A stretch of DNA of 64,000 bases from Actinoplanes oblitus (GTDB lineage: Bacteria > Actinomycetota > Actinomycetes > Mycobacteriales > Micromonosporaceae): positions 1,999,501-2,063,500 of the forward strand of contig NZ_CP126980.1 in assembly GCF_030252345.1 (NCBI RefSeq), read 5' to 3'. How positions within the stretch are numbered: position 1 is the first letter of the stretch; the number at the start of each line of letters is the position of its first letter. The translations under genes and the position numbers were made by a program. Under the pieces are notes generated by a model. That model saw nothing but the letters and a program-made list of their open reading frames with translations. It was not told where the DNA came from and made no database searches. Positions 1-7,922 of the stretch are shown piece by piece.

Positions 1-182
1 TGGGGCAGATCCTGGACGCGCTCGGCGTCGAGGTCCGGGTCGGCCACCACTGCGCCCGGCCGGTCTGCGTACGCTTCGCGGTGCCGGCGATGACCCGGGC
101 CTCCTTCTACCTCTACACGACCACGGAGGAGATCGACGCCCTGGCGCGCGGTCTCGACCAGGTCCGGAAGGTGTTCGGCTGA
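1..182 (+). CDS. sufS: Cysteine desulfurase SufS, C-terminal fragment
   Basis: Only the last 59 codons are in the window; reading starts in frame at base 3 and ends with TGA at 180-182. SufS takes sulfur from L-cysteine as a persulfide for Fe-S cluster assembly. The visible stretch holds the active-site loop V-G-H-H-C-A-R-P, whose Cys carries the persulfide in class II desulfurases, followed by the usual SFYLYTT strand and closing helix. The stop overlaps the sufU start (TGATG), so the two are translationally coupled. The 5' part of the gene lies outside the window. Confidence 0.93.
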   Translation, partial: GQILDALGVEVRVGHHCARPVCVRFAVPAMTRASFYLYTTTEEIDALARGLDQVRKVFG

Positions 183-637
183 TGATGCTCGACGGGCTGT
201 ACCAGGAGATCATCCTGGACCACTACAAGAACCCGCACGGGCGTGGGCTGCGTGACCCCTTTGACGGGGAGGCGCACCACGTCAACCCGACCTGCGGCGA
301 CGAGATCACCGTACGAGTCAGCTCGGACCTCTCCGAGATCTCGTACGACGGTCTGGGCTGCTCGATCAGCCAGGCGTCCGCCTCGGTGCTGCACGAGCTG
401 CTGCAGGGCAAGGACCGGCACGACGCCGCCGAGATCCACCACGCGTTCGTGGAGCTGATGCAGAGCCGCGGCCAGGTGGAACCCGACGAGGACGTGCTCG
501 GCGACGGGATCGCCTTCGCCGGCGTGGCGAAATTCCCCGCCCGGGTGAAGTGTGCCCTGCTGCCGTGGATGGCATTCAAGGACGCCGCGGCGCGTGCCGG
601 CGTCGACGTGGGCGCGAGCCCGGAGGTGAAGGCATGA
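182..637 (+). CDS. sufU: Fe-S assembly sulfur-transfer protein SufU
   Basis: 151 residues, the normal SufU length. SufU is a zinc-dependent sulfurtransferase that accepts persulfide sulfur from SufS and passes it to the SufBCD scaffold. The zinc ligands of the family are all visible: Cys38 and Asp40 in NPTCGD, Cys60 in GLGCS, and Cys124 in RVKCALLPW. The insertion before the last cysteine, which separates SufU from IscU, is present. ATG codons at 182 and 185 are both possible starts. The gene lies between sufS and sufT with one-base and four-base overlaps, as in other actinobacterial suf operons. Confidence 0.95.
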   Translation: MMLDGLYQEIILDHYKNPHGRGLRDPFDGEAHHVNPTCGDEITVRVSSDLSEISYDGLGCSISQASASVLHELLQGKDRHDAAEIHHAFVELMQSRGQVEPDEDVLGDGIAFAGVAKFPARVKCALLPWMAFKDAAARAGVDVGASPEVKA

Positions 638-1089
638 CCGACAAGACCGACGAGGTTCCCGCCTGGCTCGCCGAGGAGCGTGCCGCGGCCGCGGAGGCCG
701 GTGAGGCAGTCGAGGTTCCCGAGGCCAGCGTGTCCGAGGCGGCGGAGAAGCCGGCGGTGACCAAGAAGGCCTCGGTCGACGACATCGAAGAGGCGATGAA
801 GGACGTCGTCGACCCCGAGCTCGGGATCAACGTCGTCGACCTCGGCCTGGTGTACGGCGTGCACGTCGACGACGACAACCTGGCCACCCTGGACATGACG
901 CTGACCTCGGCGGCCTGCCCGCTGACCGACGTGATCGAGGACCAGACCCGGCAGGCGCTGACCACCGGGCCGGGCGGCGGCCTGGTCCAGGACTTCCGGA
1001 TCAACTGGGTGTGGCTGCCGCCGTGGGGCCCCGACAAGATCACCGACGACGGGCGCGAGCAGCTGCGGGCGCTGGGCTTCAACGTCTGA
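634..1089 (+). CDS. sufT: SufT-type MIP18/DUF59 Fe-S maturation factor
   Basis: 151 residues, starting at the ATG that overlaps the sufU stop (ATGA). The first 45 residues are Ala/Glu-rich and probably disordered. The MIP18 (DUF59) domain follows, with DPELGINVVDLGLVY from about residue 60 and the conserved Cys95 in TSAACPL. The end, WLPPWGPDKITDDGR, is typical of actinobacterial SufT. Family members help deliver Fe-S clusters to client enzymes. It is the last gene of the suf operon: a strong terminator starts 15 bases after the stop. Confidence 0.93.
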   Translation: MTDKTDEVPAWLAEERAAAAEAGEAVEVPEASVSEAAEKPAVTKKASVDDIEEAMKDVVDPELGINVVDLGLVYGVHVDDDNLATLDMTLTSAACPLTDVIEDQTRQALTTGPGGGLVQDFRINWVWLPPWGPDKITDDGREQLRALGFNV

Positions 1090-1103
1090 TTTTCGTACGT
1101 CAT

Positions 1104-1136
1104 AAGGGCGGTGCGCACCGAGCGCGCCGCCCTTTT
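1104..1136 (+). terminator. Rho-independent terminator of the suf operon
   Basis: A 13-bp stem with one G-U pair begins AAGGGCGG, closes on a 5-base loop (ACCGA) and returns as CCGCCCTT with TTTT at its end. It sits 15 bases after the sufT stop and before the next start at 1164. Confidence 0.9.
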
Positions 1137-1163
1137 GTCACGTGCCGGTGGTAGAAACCGGAC

Positions 1164-1916
1164 ATGACTTCGACGTCGCCCTTCCCCGAGCTGGTCGCGC
1201 TGGTCGAGGAGCGCTCGGCGGCCCTGCGCGAGGCCGTCGCCGCGGCGCCCGACCCCGCCGTCCGGGTGCCGGGCTGCCCCGGCTGGACGCTGCGTGACCT
1301 GCTCGCCCACGTCGGCGAGGTGCAGCGGTTCTGGGCGACGGCGGTGACCGAGGCGGACCCGTCCGGCCCGCCGTCCCGGGAGCGGCCCGGCGGCCCCGTC
1401 CCGGACGGCGAGCTGCTGGACTGGTCCGCCGAGTCGACCCGGATGCTGGGCGCCGCGCTGCGCGCCGCCGGCCCGGAGGCGCCCTGCTGGGCGTGGTGGC
1501 CGGCGACGGCGGCGCCGCACACCGCCGGCGCGGTGGCCCGGCACCAGGTGCAGGAGGCGGCGGTGCACGCCTACGACGCCGGCGTGTCGCTGGGCCGGCC
1601 GGAGCCGCTGCCGGCCGCGGTGGCCGTCGACGGCGTCCACGAGTTCCTCGCCACCGGGCTGGGTTCGCTGGGCCCCTGGCCGCACCGCCCGGCCCGGGTG
1701 CAGTACCAGGCGATCGAGGGGCCGTCGTGGACCGTCGACCTGTCCCCGTCCGGCGCCACCGCCGACCCGGCGGCCAGCGGCGAGCCGGTCACCCGGGTCC
1801 AGGGCACCGCCAGTGACCTGGTGCTGCTGCTGTATCGCCGGATCCCGCTGGACGCCGTCCGGATCGACGGCGACCGCGAGGTCGCCGCCCAACTCCGCGA
1901 CTGGACGCCGCGCTAG
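1164..1916 (+). CDS. Maleylpyruvate isomerase-family (mycothiol-dependent DinB-fold) protein
   Basis: 250 residues. The N-terminal part is a DinB-like four-helix bundle of the mycothiol-dependent maleylpyruvate isomerase family, with motifs PGCPGWTLRDLLAHVGEV and HQVQEAAVHAYDAG. His49, Glu131 and His135 match the metal triad of that family in order and spacing. The last 100 residues form the small alpha/beta C-terminal domain. Members use mycothiol, the actinobacterial thiol, as cofactor or bind it. The substrate cannot be read from sequence and no catabolic genes flank it. Its stop lies beside a large inverted repeat. Confidence 0.82.
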   Translation: MTSTSPFPELVALVEERSAALREAVAAAPDPAVRVPGCPGWTLRDLLAHVGEVQRFWATAVTEADPSGPPSRERPGGPVPDGELLDWSAESTRMLGAALRAAGPEAPCWAWWPATAAPHTAGAVARHQVQEAAVHAYDAGVSLGRPEPLPAAVAVDGVHEFLATGLGSLGPWPHRPARVQYQAIEGPSWTVDLSPSGATADPAASGEPVTRVQGTASDLVLLLYRRIPLDAVRIDGDREVAAQLRDWTPR

Positions 1917-1921
1917 CTGTG

Positions 1922-2030
1922 CCCGTGTTTCGGAGTCCGGCCGAGTGCGAGGCGAGGTCCAGAGTGTCGCGGACGCTGCCAGGCGCGCTCTGGGCCACGC
2001 CGCAGCCCCGGTCGGACTCCGACACACGGG
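1922..2030. repeat. Large imperfect inverted repeat (109 nt) between convergent genes
   Basis: Outer arms 1922-1943 and 2009-2030 pair at 20 of 22 positions plus one possible G-U. Inner arms 1951-1964 and 1988-2001 pair at 12 of 14, with symmetric 7-base gaps between outer and inner arms. A direct repeat TAGCT flanks the element (1914-1918, overlapping the upstream stop codon, and 2032-2036). It lies between two convergent genes. It could be a bidirectional terminator or a small mobile palindrome; the flanking repeat is asymmetric (3 bases versus 1), which weakens the second reading. Confidence 0.8.
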
Positions 2031-2082
2031 TTAGCTCCGGTCTCGTGGATCGCGGGGGAGTGCGGCGGCCCCGGGACGGGAC

Positions 2083-3672
2083 CTATCCCCAGGCGCGATC
2101 CAGCGCCACCGCGAGCCGGCGCAGCCACGGCAGCTCGTGCGGCTCGGTGACCAGCTCCGGGTACTCCCGGAAGAAGTTGTCCCACTGGATGTCCGGCCAG
2201 TGCAGCACCGACTCCGCGGTGAACCGGTCGGCCTCGTCGCCCAGCTCCGGGCGCATCAGGTCACGGACCAGCGCCAGGTCGACGGTGGTCCGCTCGGCGA
2301 GCAGCACCGCGTCGTACAGGTCCTTGCCCTGCGGATAGCCGTCGGTGGCGAGCCACAGCAGTTTCCAGGCCAGCGACAGCCCGGCGGTGGCGGCCAGGAT
2401 CGGCCGCTCCTGGCCGGGCAGGGTGATCGGCTCGGGCGGGATCGGCAGCTCCTCGCCGAACACGATGTCGACCTGCACGATGCCCTCCGGGATCCGCGGC
2501 CCGGTGAACGGGATGACCAGGCGGCGGCCGTCGGCCCGCTCGTAGGTCCAGATCGCCGACTGCTGGACCCGGTCCGGGCGCAGGCCGGCGCCGGGCCGCG
2601 CGGCCAGCTCGGCGACGATGCCGTCGAGCAGCGCCCAGGCCTGCGGGCTGTCACTGGCGACAGCGGCCGGGATGACCACGAAGTCCAGGTCACCGGGCTC
2701 GCGGGCGGCCGCGCCGGCCCAGGCCGGCATGGTCACACTGCCGCGCAGCACCAGGTGCCGGCTCCAGTGCCCGCCGGCCAGCACGCCGAGGACGTGGTCC
2801 AGCGCGGCGCGGCGGGCGGCCCGCCAGCGCTCCCCCTCGCGGGGATTGCGGAAGATCGGCTCGCCGGCCCGGTACGCGTCGTCGTGCTGCTTGAGCGCCG
2901 GATCGAAGACCAGGCCCTGCCGGGTGCCGGGCACCGGCCGATAGGTGTCCGGGAAGCCGTCGTTGCGCCGCGGGGCGACCCGGTCGAGCTCGAGCGCCTG
3001 CCCGGCGGTGGCGGTCGTGGCCCGGGGCAGCCAGCCGTCGTCGAGTCGCAGGTTGTCGTCGTGCACGACATACTCCTGCTCGACCGAGACGACCTCGTGG
3101 CCGGCCTCTCGCAGGCTGCTGACCAGCCGGTCCAGGCGCCGCGACGCGGTGTCCCGGCCGACCCGGGAACAGCGCTGGTTCACGAAGCGGGTCTCGGTGC
3201 CGTCGGCGGAGCGCTTCCGCGCGTTGCGCGAGAGGCGGGCGCCGTGCGGCTCGACCAGGTCGGTGATCGCGATCAGGTCGGCCACCCGGGCGGGCAGGCG
3301 CAGCTTGACGTGGTGCTCGAAATACCGATGGGCCGGCTCCTTGCGGGCGGCCTCGTCGGAACCCGGCACGCCGTCGGCCCACGGAGCGGCCTCGATCTTG
3401 CTGCGGATCGGATCCATCCCGGCCACCCGCAGCCAGTGGCACCAGTCCCGCACGATGGCCAGCTGCTCGGTGAGCGTGCCGCTGCCGCGCAGGGTGAGCA
3501 TCGGCTGGGACCTGGTCGTGCCGCGGTCCAGCTCGATGTGCAGGAACTCGGCACCGTGCTCGGCGGCGAACGCGGCCAGGCCGTCGGCCTGCCCGGGATA
3601 GACCGTCAGGTGCGTCTCGAAGTTCCCCGATATCTCCTTCACGGCGGTCAGGGTAGCCAGGGTGGCCGACAT
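2083..3672 (-). CDS. AbiEii/AbiGii-type nucleotidyltransferase with duplicated N-terminal region
   Basis: 529 residues from the ATG at 3672; a TTG at 3726 would add 18 unconvincing residues. The C-terminal half (about 285-529) is an AbiEii-type nucleotidyltransferase: Gly311-Ser312, Asp328 and Asp330 in GDLDF, Asp402 as the third acidic residue, and GKDLYDAVLLAE at 449-460. The N-terminal half has two related units (about 15-100 and 115-215), each opening with an aromatic-E-x-H strand and carrying W/L-rich helices. I do not recognise these units. AbiEii enzymes are usually toxins paired with an AbiEi antitoxin, but no such partner lies on either side. Function therefore remains open: orphan toxin, housekeeping tRNA- or protein-modifying enzyme, or degenerate remnant. 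Confidence 0.75.
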   Translation of the reverse strand: MSATLATLTAVKEISGNFETHLTVYPGQADGLAAFAAEHGAEFLHIELDRGTTRSQPMLTLRGSGTLTEQLAIVRDWCHWLRVAGMDPIRSKIEAAPWADGVPGSDEAARKEPAHRYFEHHVKLRLPARVADLIAITDLVEPHGARLSRNARKRSADGTETRFVNQRCSRVGRDTASRRLDRLVSSLREAGHEVVSVEQEYVVHDDNLRLDDGWLPRATTATAGQALELDRVAPRRNDGFPDTYRPVPGTRQGLVFDPALKQHDDAYRAGEPIFRNPREGERWRAARRAALDHVLGVLAGGHWSRHLVLRGSVTMPAWAGAAAREPGDLDFVVIPAAVASDSPQAWALLDGIVAELAARPGAGLRPDRVQQSAIWTYERADGRRLVIPFTGPRIPEGIVQVDIVFGEELPIPPEPITLPGQERPILAATAGLSLAWKLLWLATDGYPQGKDLYDAVLLAERTTVDLALVRDLMRPELGDEADRFTAESVLHWPDIQWDNFFREYPELVTEPHELPWLRRLAVALDRAWG

Positions 3673-3817
3673 TTCCCGGCCATTTATCGATCCCCGAGCA
3701 TGGGATCCGGTCGTGGAAACCTTCAACGCCCCGGCGGGGCCGATCAGCCGCCTCGGGCCCGATGTCGCGGGGCGGGCCGGCGTGCCGAGACTGGGAGATC
3801 GGCATGCGGTGACCCGG

Positions 3818-5062
3818 TCACTTGGCGGTGACCAGGGCCTTGGCGGGGGCGGTTCGGTGCTCGTCGAGAGAGCGCCAGACCGAGAAGAGGAACGGGGCGA
3901 GGGTGACGGTCAGGTAGCCGATGCCGGCGAGCAGGGCGCCGGTGCGCAGGCCGAGGTCGTCGGCCGCCCAGCCGCCCAGGACGCCGCCGAGGGGGATGCC
4001 GGCCCAGGAGAAGGCGATCAGGACGCTCATCACGCGGCCCTGGACGCGGACCGGGATGCGCTCGTAGACGGCGGCCAGCAGGATCGGATTGATCGTCGAC
4101 ATCAGCGCGCCGGCCAGCGCGGCCACCGCCAGGACCAGCCATAATCGGTCGGTCAGGGCCAGGGCGAACAGCTGCGCGGGACCGCCGGCCAGGAAGCAGA
4201 CGGCGAAGGTGGTGCGGCGCGGCAGGCGCGGGGCGAGCACCGTCCAGAGCAGGTTGCCGGTCACCGCGCCGGCGCCGAAGGCGCTGCCCAGCACGCCCAG
4301 GGCGGCCGGCCCGTGCGGGCTCTCGCGCACCCAGACCGGGACGAACACGGTGGCGTAGGCCTGGTCGAAGAGATTCGTGGCGAACAGCATCGACATGATC
4401 CCGATGATCAGACGGTCCTGCCGGACGTACCGGAAACCGGAGCGCAGGGCCGCCGCGTAGCCGCCCTCCTCGTCCTCGGCGGGGTGATGGCCGGTGGAAC
4501 CGGCCCGGACGAAGGCCGTGATCAACAGTGCGCACAGGCCGAACGTGGCCGCGTCGACCAGCAGCACCCGGGCCGGGCCGATCGCGGCCACCAGCAGCCC
4601 GGCCAGTGGCAGGCCGAGCAGCGTGGCGACCCGGCTGATCCCGTCGTACAGGGTGGTGCCGCGCTCGGTGCTCAACCCGGCGTCGGCGATCACCCGGGGC
4701 AGCAGGGCGCGTTTGGCGGTGTCGCCGAAGCCGCGCAGCGCGCCGGCGAGGGCGATCAGGCCGAGCAGCGTGTGGTACGGCACCGTCTCGGTGCTGGTCA
4801 GGATCGGGATGCCGCTCACCGCGAGCAGGCTGGCGGCGTCGGCGGCCACCGCCGTCGGCCGCGGCCCGACCCGGTCGACGATCGGGCCGCCGAGCAGGCC
4901 GGCCAGCACGTACGGGAGCATCTCGGCGAAACCGGCGAGCCCGGCCAGGAGGGCCGAACCGGTGCTGGTCAAAACCAGCCAGGGCAGTGCCACGAAGGTG
5001 ATCCGGCTGCCCAGCAGGGAGATCGCCTCGGCCGCGAGCAGGCCGGCCAGCCCGCGCCTCAC
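3818..5062 (-). CDS. MFS transporter (EntS/MFS_3-like exporter)
   Basis: 414 residues from a GTG start, with about twelve hydrophobic segments. The typical MFS_3 (enterobactin-exporter-like) layout is visible: GPIVDRVGPRP after the second segment is the conserved loop 2-3 motif, and a short Glu/Asp-rich cytoplasmic loop lies near residue 205. Proteins of this branch export siderophores, macrolides or other drugs by proton antiport. No biosynthetic or resistance gene adjoins it, so the substrate is unknown. The leader of about 100 bp has no clear Shine-Dalgarno sequence but contains two GGATAAG copies. Confidence 0.85.
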   Translation of the reverse strand: MRRGLAGLLAAEAISLLGSRITFVALPWLVLTSTGSALLAGLAGFAEMLPYVLAGLLGGPIVDRVGPRPTAVAADAASLLAVSGIPILTSTETVPYHTLLGLIALAGALRGFGDTAKRALLPRVIADAGLSTERGTTLYDGISRVATLLGLPLAGLLVAAIGPARVLLVDAATFGLCALLITAFVRAGSTGHHPAEDEEGGYAAALRSGFRYVRQDRLIIGIMSMLFATNLFDQAYATVFVPVWVRESPHGPAALGVLGSAFGAGAVTGNLLWTVLAPRLPRRTTFAVCFLAGGPAQLFALALTDRLWLVLAVAALAGALMSTINPILLAAVYERIPVRVQGRVMSVLIAFSWAGIPLGGVLGGWAADDLGLRTGALLAGIGYLTVTLAPFLFSVWRSLDEHRTAPAKALVTAK

Positions 5063-5160
5063 CGCTTATCCAGAGATCGGGAGGGCATCGACCCAACTTA
5101 TCCACCGAAAAGAATTCTCGGAAGACAGCTGTCGATGTGTTTTCCCCGGTTGGTCGGACG

Positions 5161-5853
5161 CTACGACAGGTGATCGATCACGTTGTAGCGATCGAGTTCC
5201 AGCGCGTTCCCGCCGTCCGACCGGAATCGGCTGATCGAGGCGTTCCGGACGCTGCCCGCGGATTCCTCCACGGCGGCGACGCCGGCCCAGTCGAGATTCT
5301 CCAGAACGGCCCGGGCCATCAGCACCACAGCGTCGTGCGCGACCACGACCACGCGCCGATCCGGGTGCTCCCGGTGCAGATCCTCCAGAAAGGACGACAG
5401 CCGGATCCGCATGTCGGCGAACGACTCGCCGCCGGGTGGCCGGTATTCGTACAGGCCGGCCTCGGCGAGCCGGGCCGCCTCGCCCGGGAACCGGGCCGCC
5501 ACGGCGGCCCGGGTGAGCATTTCCAGATCGCCGAGGAGCCGGTCGACGAGACGATCATCGGTACGGGGGCGGGGCAGCGGGACACCGGCGGCGTCGGCGG
5601 CGATCCGCCAGGTCTCCCGCGCCCGCAGGTACGGCGAGGTGACCACCACCTCGGGGCGGCGGTCCGCGGGCAGCGCGGCCAGCCAGGCGCCGACCGCTTC
5701 GGCCTGCTCGACGCCCAGGTCGGTGAGGGGCACCTCGGCGTCCCGGCCGCTCACCTCGATCTCCAGCAGGTCCTGCTCGTCGGCGGCGGCGAAGGCCACG
5801 TTGGCCAGGCTCTGCCCGTGCCGGATCAGGATCAGTTCGGCGACCACACCCAT
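5161..5853 (-). CDS. Histidine phosphatase family protein (phosphoglycerate mutase-like)
   Basis: 230 residues from the ATG at 5853, which places the catalytic RHGQS motif at residues 11-15, as is normal for the family. The second catalytic His is in VVVVAHDAVVL near residue 170, and the arginine of SPYLRARET also fits. The enzyme should form a phosphohistidine intermediate and hydrolyse small phosphate esters. It is probably a phosphatase rather than a glycolytic mutase, because it lacks the longer mutase insert. An in-frame ATG at 5877 is an alternative start. Confidence 0.87.
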   Translation of the reverse strand: MGVVAELILIRHGQSLANVAFAAADEQDLLEIEVSGRDAEVPLTDLGVEQAEAVGAWLAALPADRRPEVVVTSPYLRARETWRIAADAAGVPLPRPRTDDRLVDRLLGDLEMLTRAAVAARFPGEAARLAEAGLYEYRPPGGESFADMRIRLSSFLEDLHREHPDRRVVVVAHDAVVLMARAVLENLDWAGVAAVEESAGSVRNASISRFRSDGGNALELDRYNVIDHLS

Positions 5854-5884
5854 GATCTGGACATTAACCTCCAGCATCCACGCG

Positions 5885-6082
5885 GTGCCGAGGTTGATCG
5901 TGCTGAACGGGCCGGCCGGGTCGGGGAAGTCCACTCGCCCGGCGGTTCGCCGAGGGACATCCGCTGAGGCTGGCCCTGGACATCGACCGGGTCCGGGACC
6001 TGATCGGCGGGTGGTGACCAGCGTCGAGGGACGGATCGACAGCACCTGTGCGGCGGTCCTGGCCGAGCTGGGCCGTGGGTGA
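5885..6082 (+). pseudogene. Remnant of a P-loop (AAA_33-like) kinase gene
   Basis: From a GTG at 5885 the frame reads PRLIVLNGPAGSGKST, a clear N-terminal P-loop of small zeta-toxin or gluconate-kinase-like kinases. A frame change follows: LARRFAEGHPLRLALDIDRV continues in another frame, as if two bases were lost, and soon meets TGA. The original frame resumes with VVTSVEGRIDSTCAAVLAELGRG and stops at 6080-6082, which looks like the end of the same protein. The middle of a protein of about 180 residues is missing. It is read as a frameshifted, internally deleted pseudogene, divergent from the phosphatase gene. Confidence 0.72.
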
Positions 6083-6137
6083 CGCCGGCCGGGAAATTAG
6101 CTGGCCCGGGGGAGTGCCGGATGGGGATGATGGCGGC

Positions 6138-6245
6138 GTGATCGAGCTGACCGCCTTCCTCGCCGAACCTGTCGCCGCGGCCGAACGGGCCGGCCGACAG
6201 CAGACGGCCGTCCGGGAAACGGCGGTGCCGAAGCAGCGGTCGTGA
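6138..6245 (+). CDS. Possible small coupled ORF before lysE
   Basis: A GTG-started frame of 35 codons (VIELTAFLAEPVAAAERAGR and onward) ends in GTGA, overlapping the LysE start. The overlap is the kind seen in coupled genes, but the ribosome site is poor and the peptide is not recognised. It may be a leader or the tail of a decayed gene. Confidence 0.25.
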   Translation: MIELTAFLAEPVAAAERAGRQQTAVRETAVPKQRS

Positions 6246-6844
6246 GCGCCCCGTTCCTGGCCGGCGTGGTCGCCGGCTACGGGATCGCGGTGCCGGTCGG
6301 CGCGATCGGGGCGCTGATCGCGGGGCTGAGCGCGCGCACGTCGCTGCGGGTCGGTGCGGCGGCCGGGATGGGCGCGGCCACGGCGGACGGGATCTACGCC
6401 ACCGTCGCGGTGGCCGGGGGAGCCGCCGTCGCCGGGATGATCGCGCCGATCGCCGGGCCGCTGCGCTGGGCCGGCGCGGTGGTGCTGCTGGCGCTGGCCG
6501 GGTGGACCGCCTGGGGCGCGATCCGCGGGCCGGGTTCCGGTGCGCGCGACGAGCGGCCGACCACGGCGTGGCGGGCGTACGCCGGGATTCTGGGGCTCAC
6601 CCTGCTCAACCCGGCCACGGTGATCTATTTCGCGGCGCTGGTGCTGGGTAACGGGGGTGCCGGGGGCGGGATCTGGTTCGTGCTGGGTGCGTTCCTCGCG
6701 TCGGCCAGCTGGCAACTGCTGATCGCCGGGGGCGGCTCGCTGATCGGGCGGCTGCTGACCGGGCCGAGGGGGCGGCTGGTGACGGCGTTGACGTCGAGCG
6801 CGGTGATCGCGGTGCTGGCGGTCCGGCTGCTCCTGGACGCCTGA
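6242..6844 (+). CDS. LysE/RhtB family amino-acid exporter
   Basis: 200 residues from GTG. The sequence is almost wholly hydrophobic, with about six membrane segments. It begins with the PVGAIGALIAGLSAR region that matches the conserved P-G-P-x-x-x motif region of LysE proteins, and LNPATVIYFAALVLG near residue 120 matches the NPK/NPx motif before segment 4. The family exports basic or neutral amino acids or analogues. A 14-bp hairpin follows the stop, so it ends its transcript. Confidence 0.87.
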   Translation: MSAPFLAGVVAGYGIAVPVGAIGALIAGLSARTSLRVGAAAGMGAATADGIYATVAVAGGAAVAGMIAPIAGPLRWAGAVVLLALAGWTAWGAIRGPGSGARDERPTTAWRAYAGILGLTLLNPATVIYFAALVLGNGGAGGGIWFVLGAFLASASWQLLIAGGGSLIGRLLTGPRGRLVTALTSSAVIAVLAVRLLLDA

Positions 6845-6862
6845 CGAATCGGATGTGTCGCT

Positions 6863-6893
6863 GAGGCCATCGGCTCGTGGAGCCGGTGGCCTC
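6863..6893 (+). terminator. Hairpin terminator after lysE
   Basis: 14-base arms GAGGCCATCGGCTC and GAGCCGGTGGCCTC pair fully except for one T-G, around a 3-base loop. There is no T-run, which is usual for actinobacterial terminators. Confidence 0.7.
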
Positions 6894-7085
6894 TCGTCGT
6901 GGGATGCCGTCGCGAGCGGGTGGCGAAGGCCGCGAGGAGCGGGACCGGGCTGGGGAGCGCTCATGGGCGCTGCGCCGGGATTCAGCCCGGCGGTCGCCGG
7001 GCGGTCCGTCAGTGGTGGCGGCCTCGCGGGCAGCCACGGGCGGGGATGGTGCGCCTGGGGCGGGGCAGGCGTACGAAAGCGTGGT

Positions 7086-7257
7086 TCAAAGGTGTTTGGC
7101 GGCCTCGCGGACGGACAGCGGTGACAGGCGGGCGGACTCGGCGGTGAGGCGGGCGCGGACGGCCGCCGGGCCGGTGCGGGCACAGTGGCGCGGGGCCCAG
7201 CCGATCGCCTCACGGGCGAGGCCGCTCCAGCAGCGTCTCGGGAAGCCTGTCCGTCAT
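7086..7257 (-). pseudogene. Possible frameshifted gene fragment, unrecognised
   Basis: On the minus strand an ATG at 7257 opens MTDRLPETLLE and soon stops. One base out of phase, an open frame from 7253 to 7086 reads GLAREAIGWAPRHCARTGPA and ends REAAKHL with TGA. Composition and codon use look protein-like, but the frame lacks a start. It may be the end of a broken gene. The rest of 6894-7289 shows no convincing gene. Confidence 0.28.
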
Positions 7258-7289
7258 GCCCGGGATCCTGCCACCGTAGTGTGACAGGA

Positions 7290-7922
7290 ATGGCGGAACG
7301 AGCGGCGGCCGGCGGCGGCAAATGGGTGGACGTCGCCCCGGAGCGGCTGCCGCGCTGGCTGGAGAATTTCGCCGGCCGGCACGGGGCCTACCGGGAGAAC
7401 GGGCTGGTGCTGGTCGCGGCGGACGGCGCGGAGGCGACGCTGCACGCGCCGCCCGGGGTGGCGGATCCCGGGAGTGTGACGGAGCTCATCCGCGAGGCGC
7501 GGGCGCCGCGCCGGCTGGGGCTGCTGCTGGCCCGCAAGGGCGCGGTCGCGGTCGGAGTGGCGGACGGGACCGAGCTGGTCGCCTCCAAGGTGGACACCCA
7601 CTATGTGCAGGGCCGGACAGCGGCCGGCGGCTGGTCGCAGCAGCGCTTCGCCCGCCGCCGGGACAACCAGGCCAAGGCGGCGGCCGCCGACGGTGCCGGG
7701 ATCGTGGGCCGGTTGCTGCTTCCCGAGGTACGCGCGATCGCCGCGCTGGTCACCGGCGGCGACCGGGCGGCTGTCGACGCGATCCTGGCCGACCGTGCGC
7801 TGGCGCCGGTGGCAGCGCTGCGCGCCGGACGGTTGCTGGAGGTCCCGGAGCCGCGGCACGCCGTGCTGGTCGCGGCGGTGGCGATGGCCCGCGCGGTACC
7901 CGTCCTGATCCGCGAGCCCTGA
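7290..7922 (+). CDS. acVLRF1-type peptidyl-tRNA hydrolase
   Basis: 210 residues from the ATG at 7290, which has GACAGGA just upstream. The protein matches the actinobacterial VLRF1 (release-factor-1-like, Vms1-related) family. Its core VDTHYVQGRTAAGGWSQQRF holds the Gly-Gly loop and glutamines that replace the GGQ of class I release factors. Such enzymes are thought to free peptides from tRNA on stalled or split ribosomes. The C-terminal part (VRAIAALVTGGDRAAVDAIL) is the eRF1 domain 2-like helix-strand unit. It stands alone, between lysE and the convergent zinc protease. Confidence 0.75.
   Translation: MAERAAAGGGKWVDVAPERLPRWLENFAGRHGAYRENGLVLVAADGAEATLHAPPGVADPGSVTELIREARAPRRLGLLLARKGAVAVGVADGTELVASKVDTHYVQGRTAAGGWSQQRFARRRDNQAKAAAADGAGIVGRLLLPEVRAIAALVTGGDRAAVDAILADRALAPVAALRAGRLLEVPEPRHAVLVAAVAMARAVPVLIREP

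Noticed and set aside
3673..3726. TTG start 18 codons upstream for the AbiEii-like gene
   Set aside because: The added residues (KVSTTGSHARGSING) look non-coding, and an ATG follows at 3672.
5864..7321. Long open frame on the minus strand (about 485 codons) covering phosphatase, pseudogene and lysE regions
   Set aside because: Composed of Pro/Arg/Ala strings, overlaps clear genes in other frames and has no family motif; an effect of high GC.
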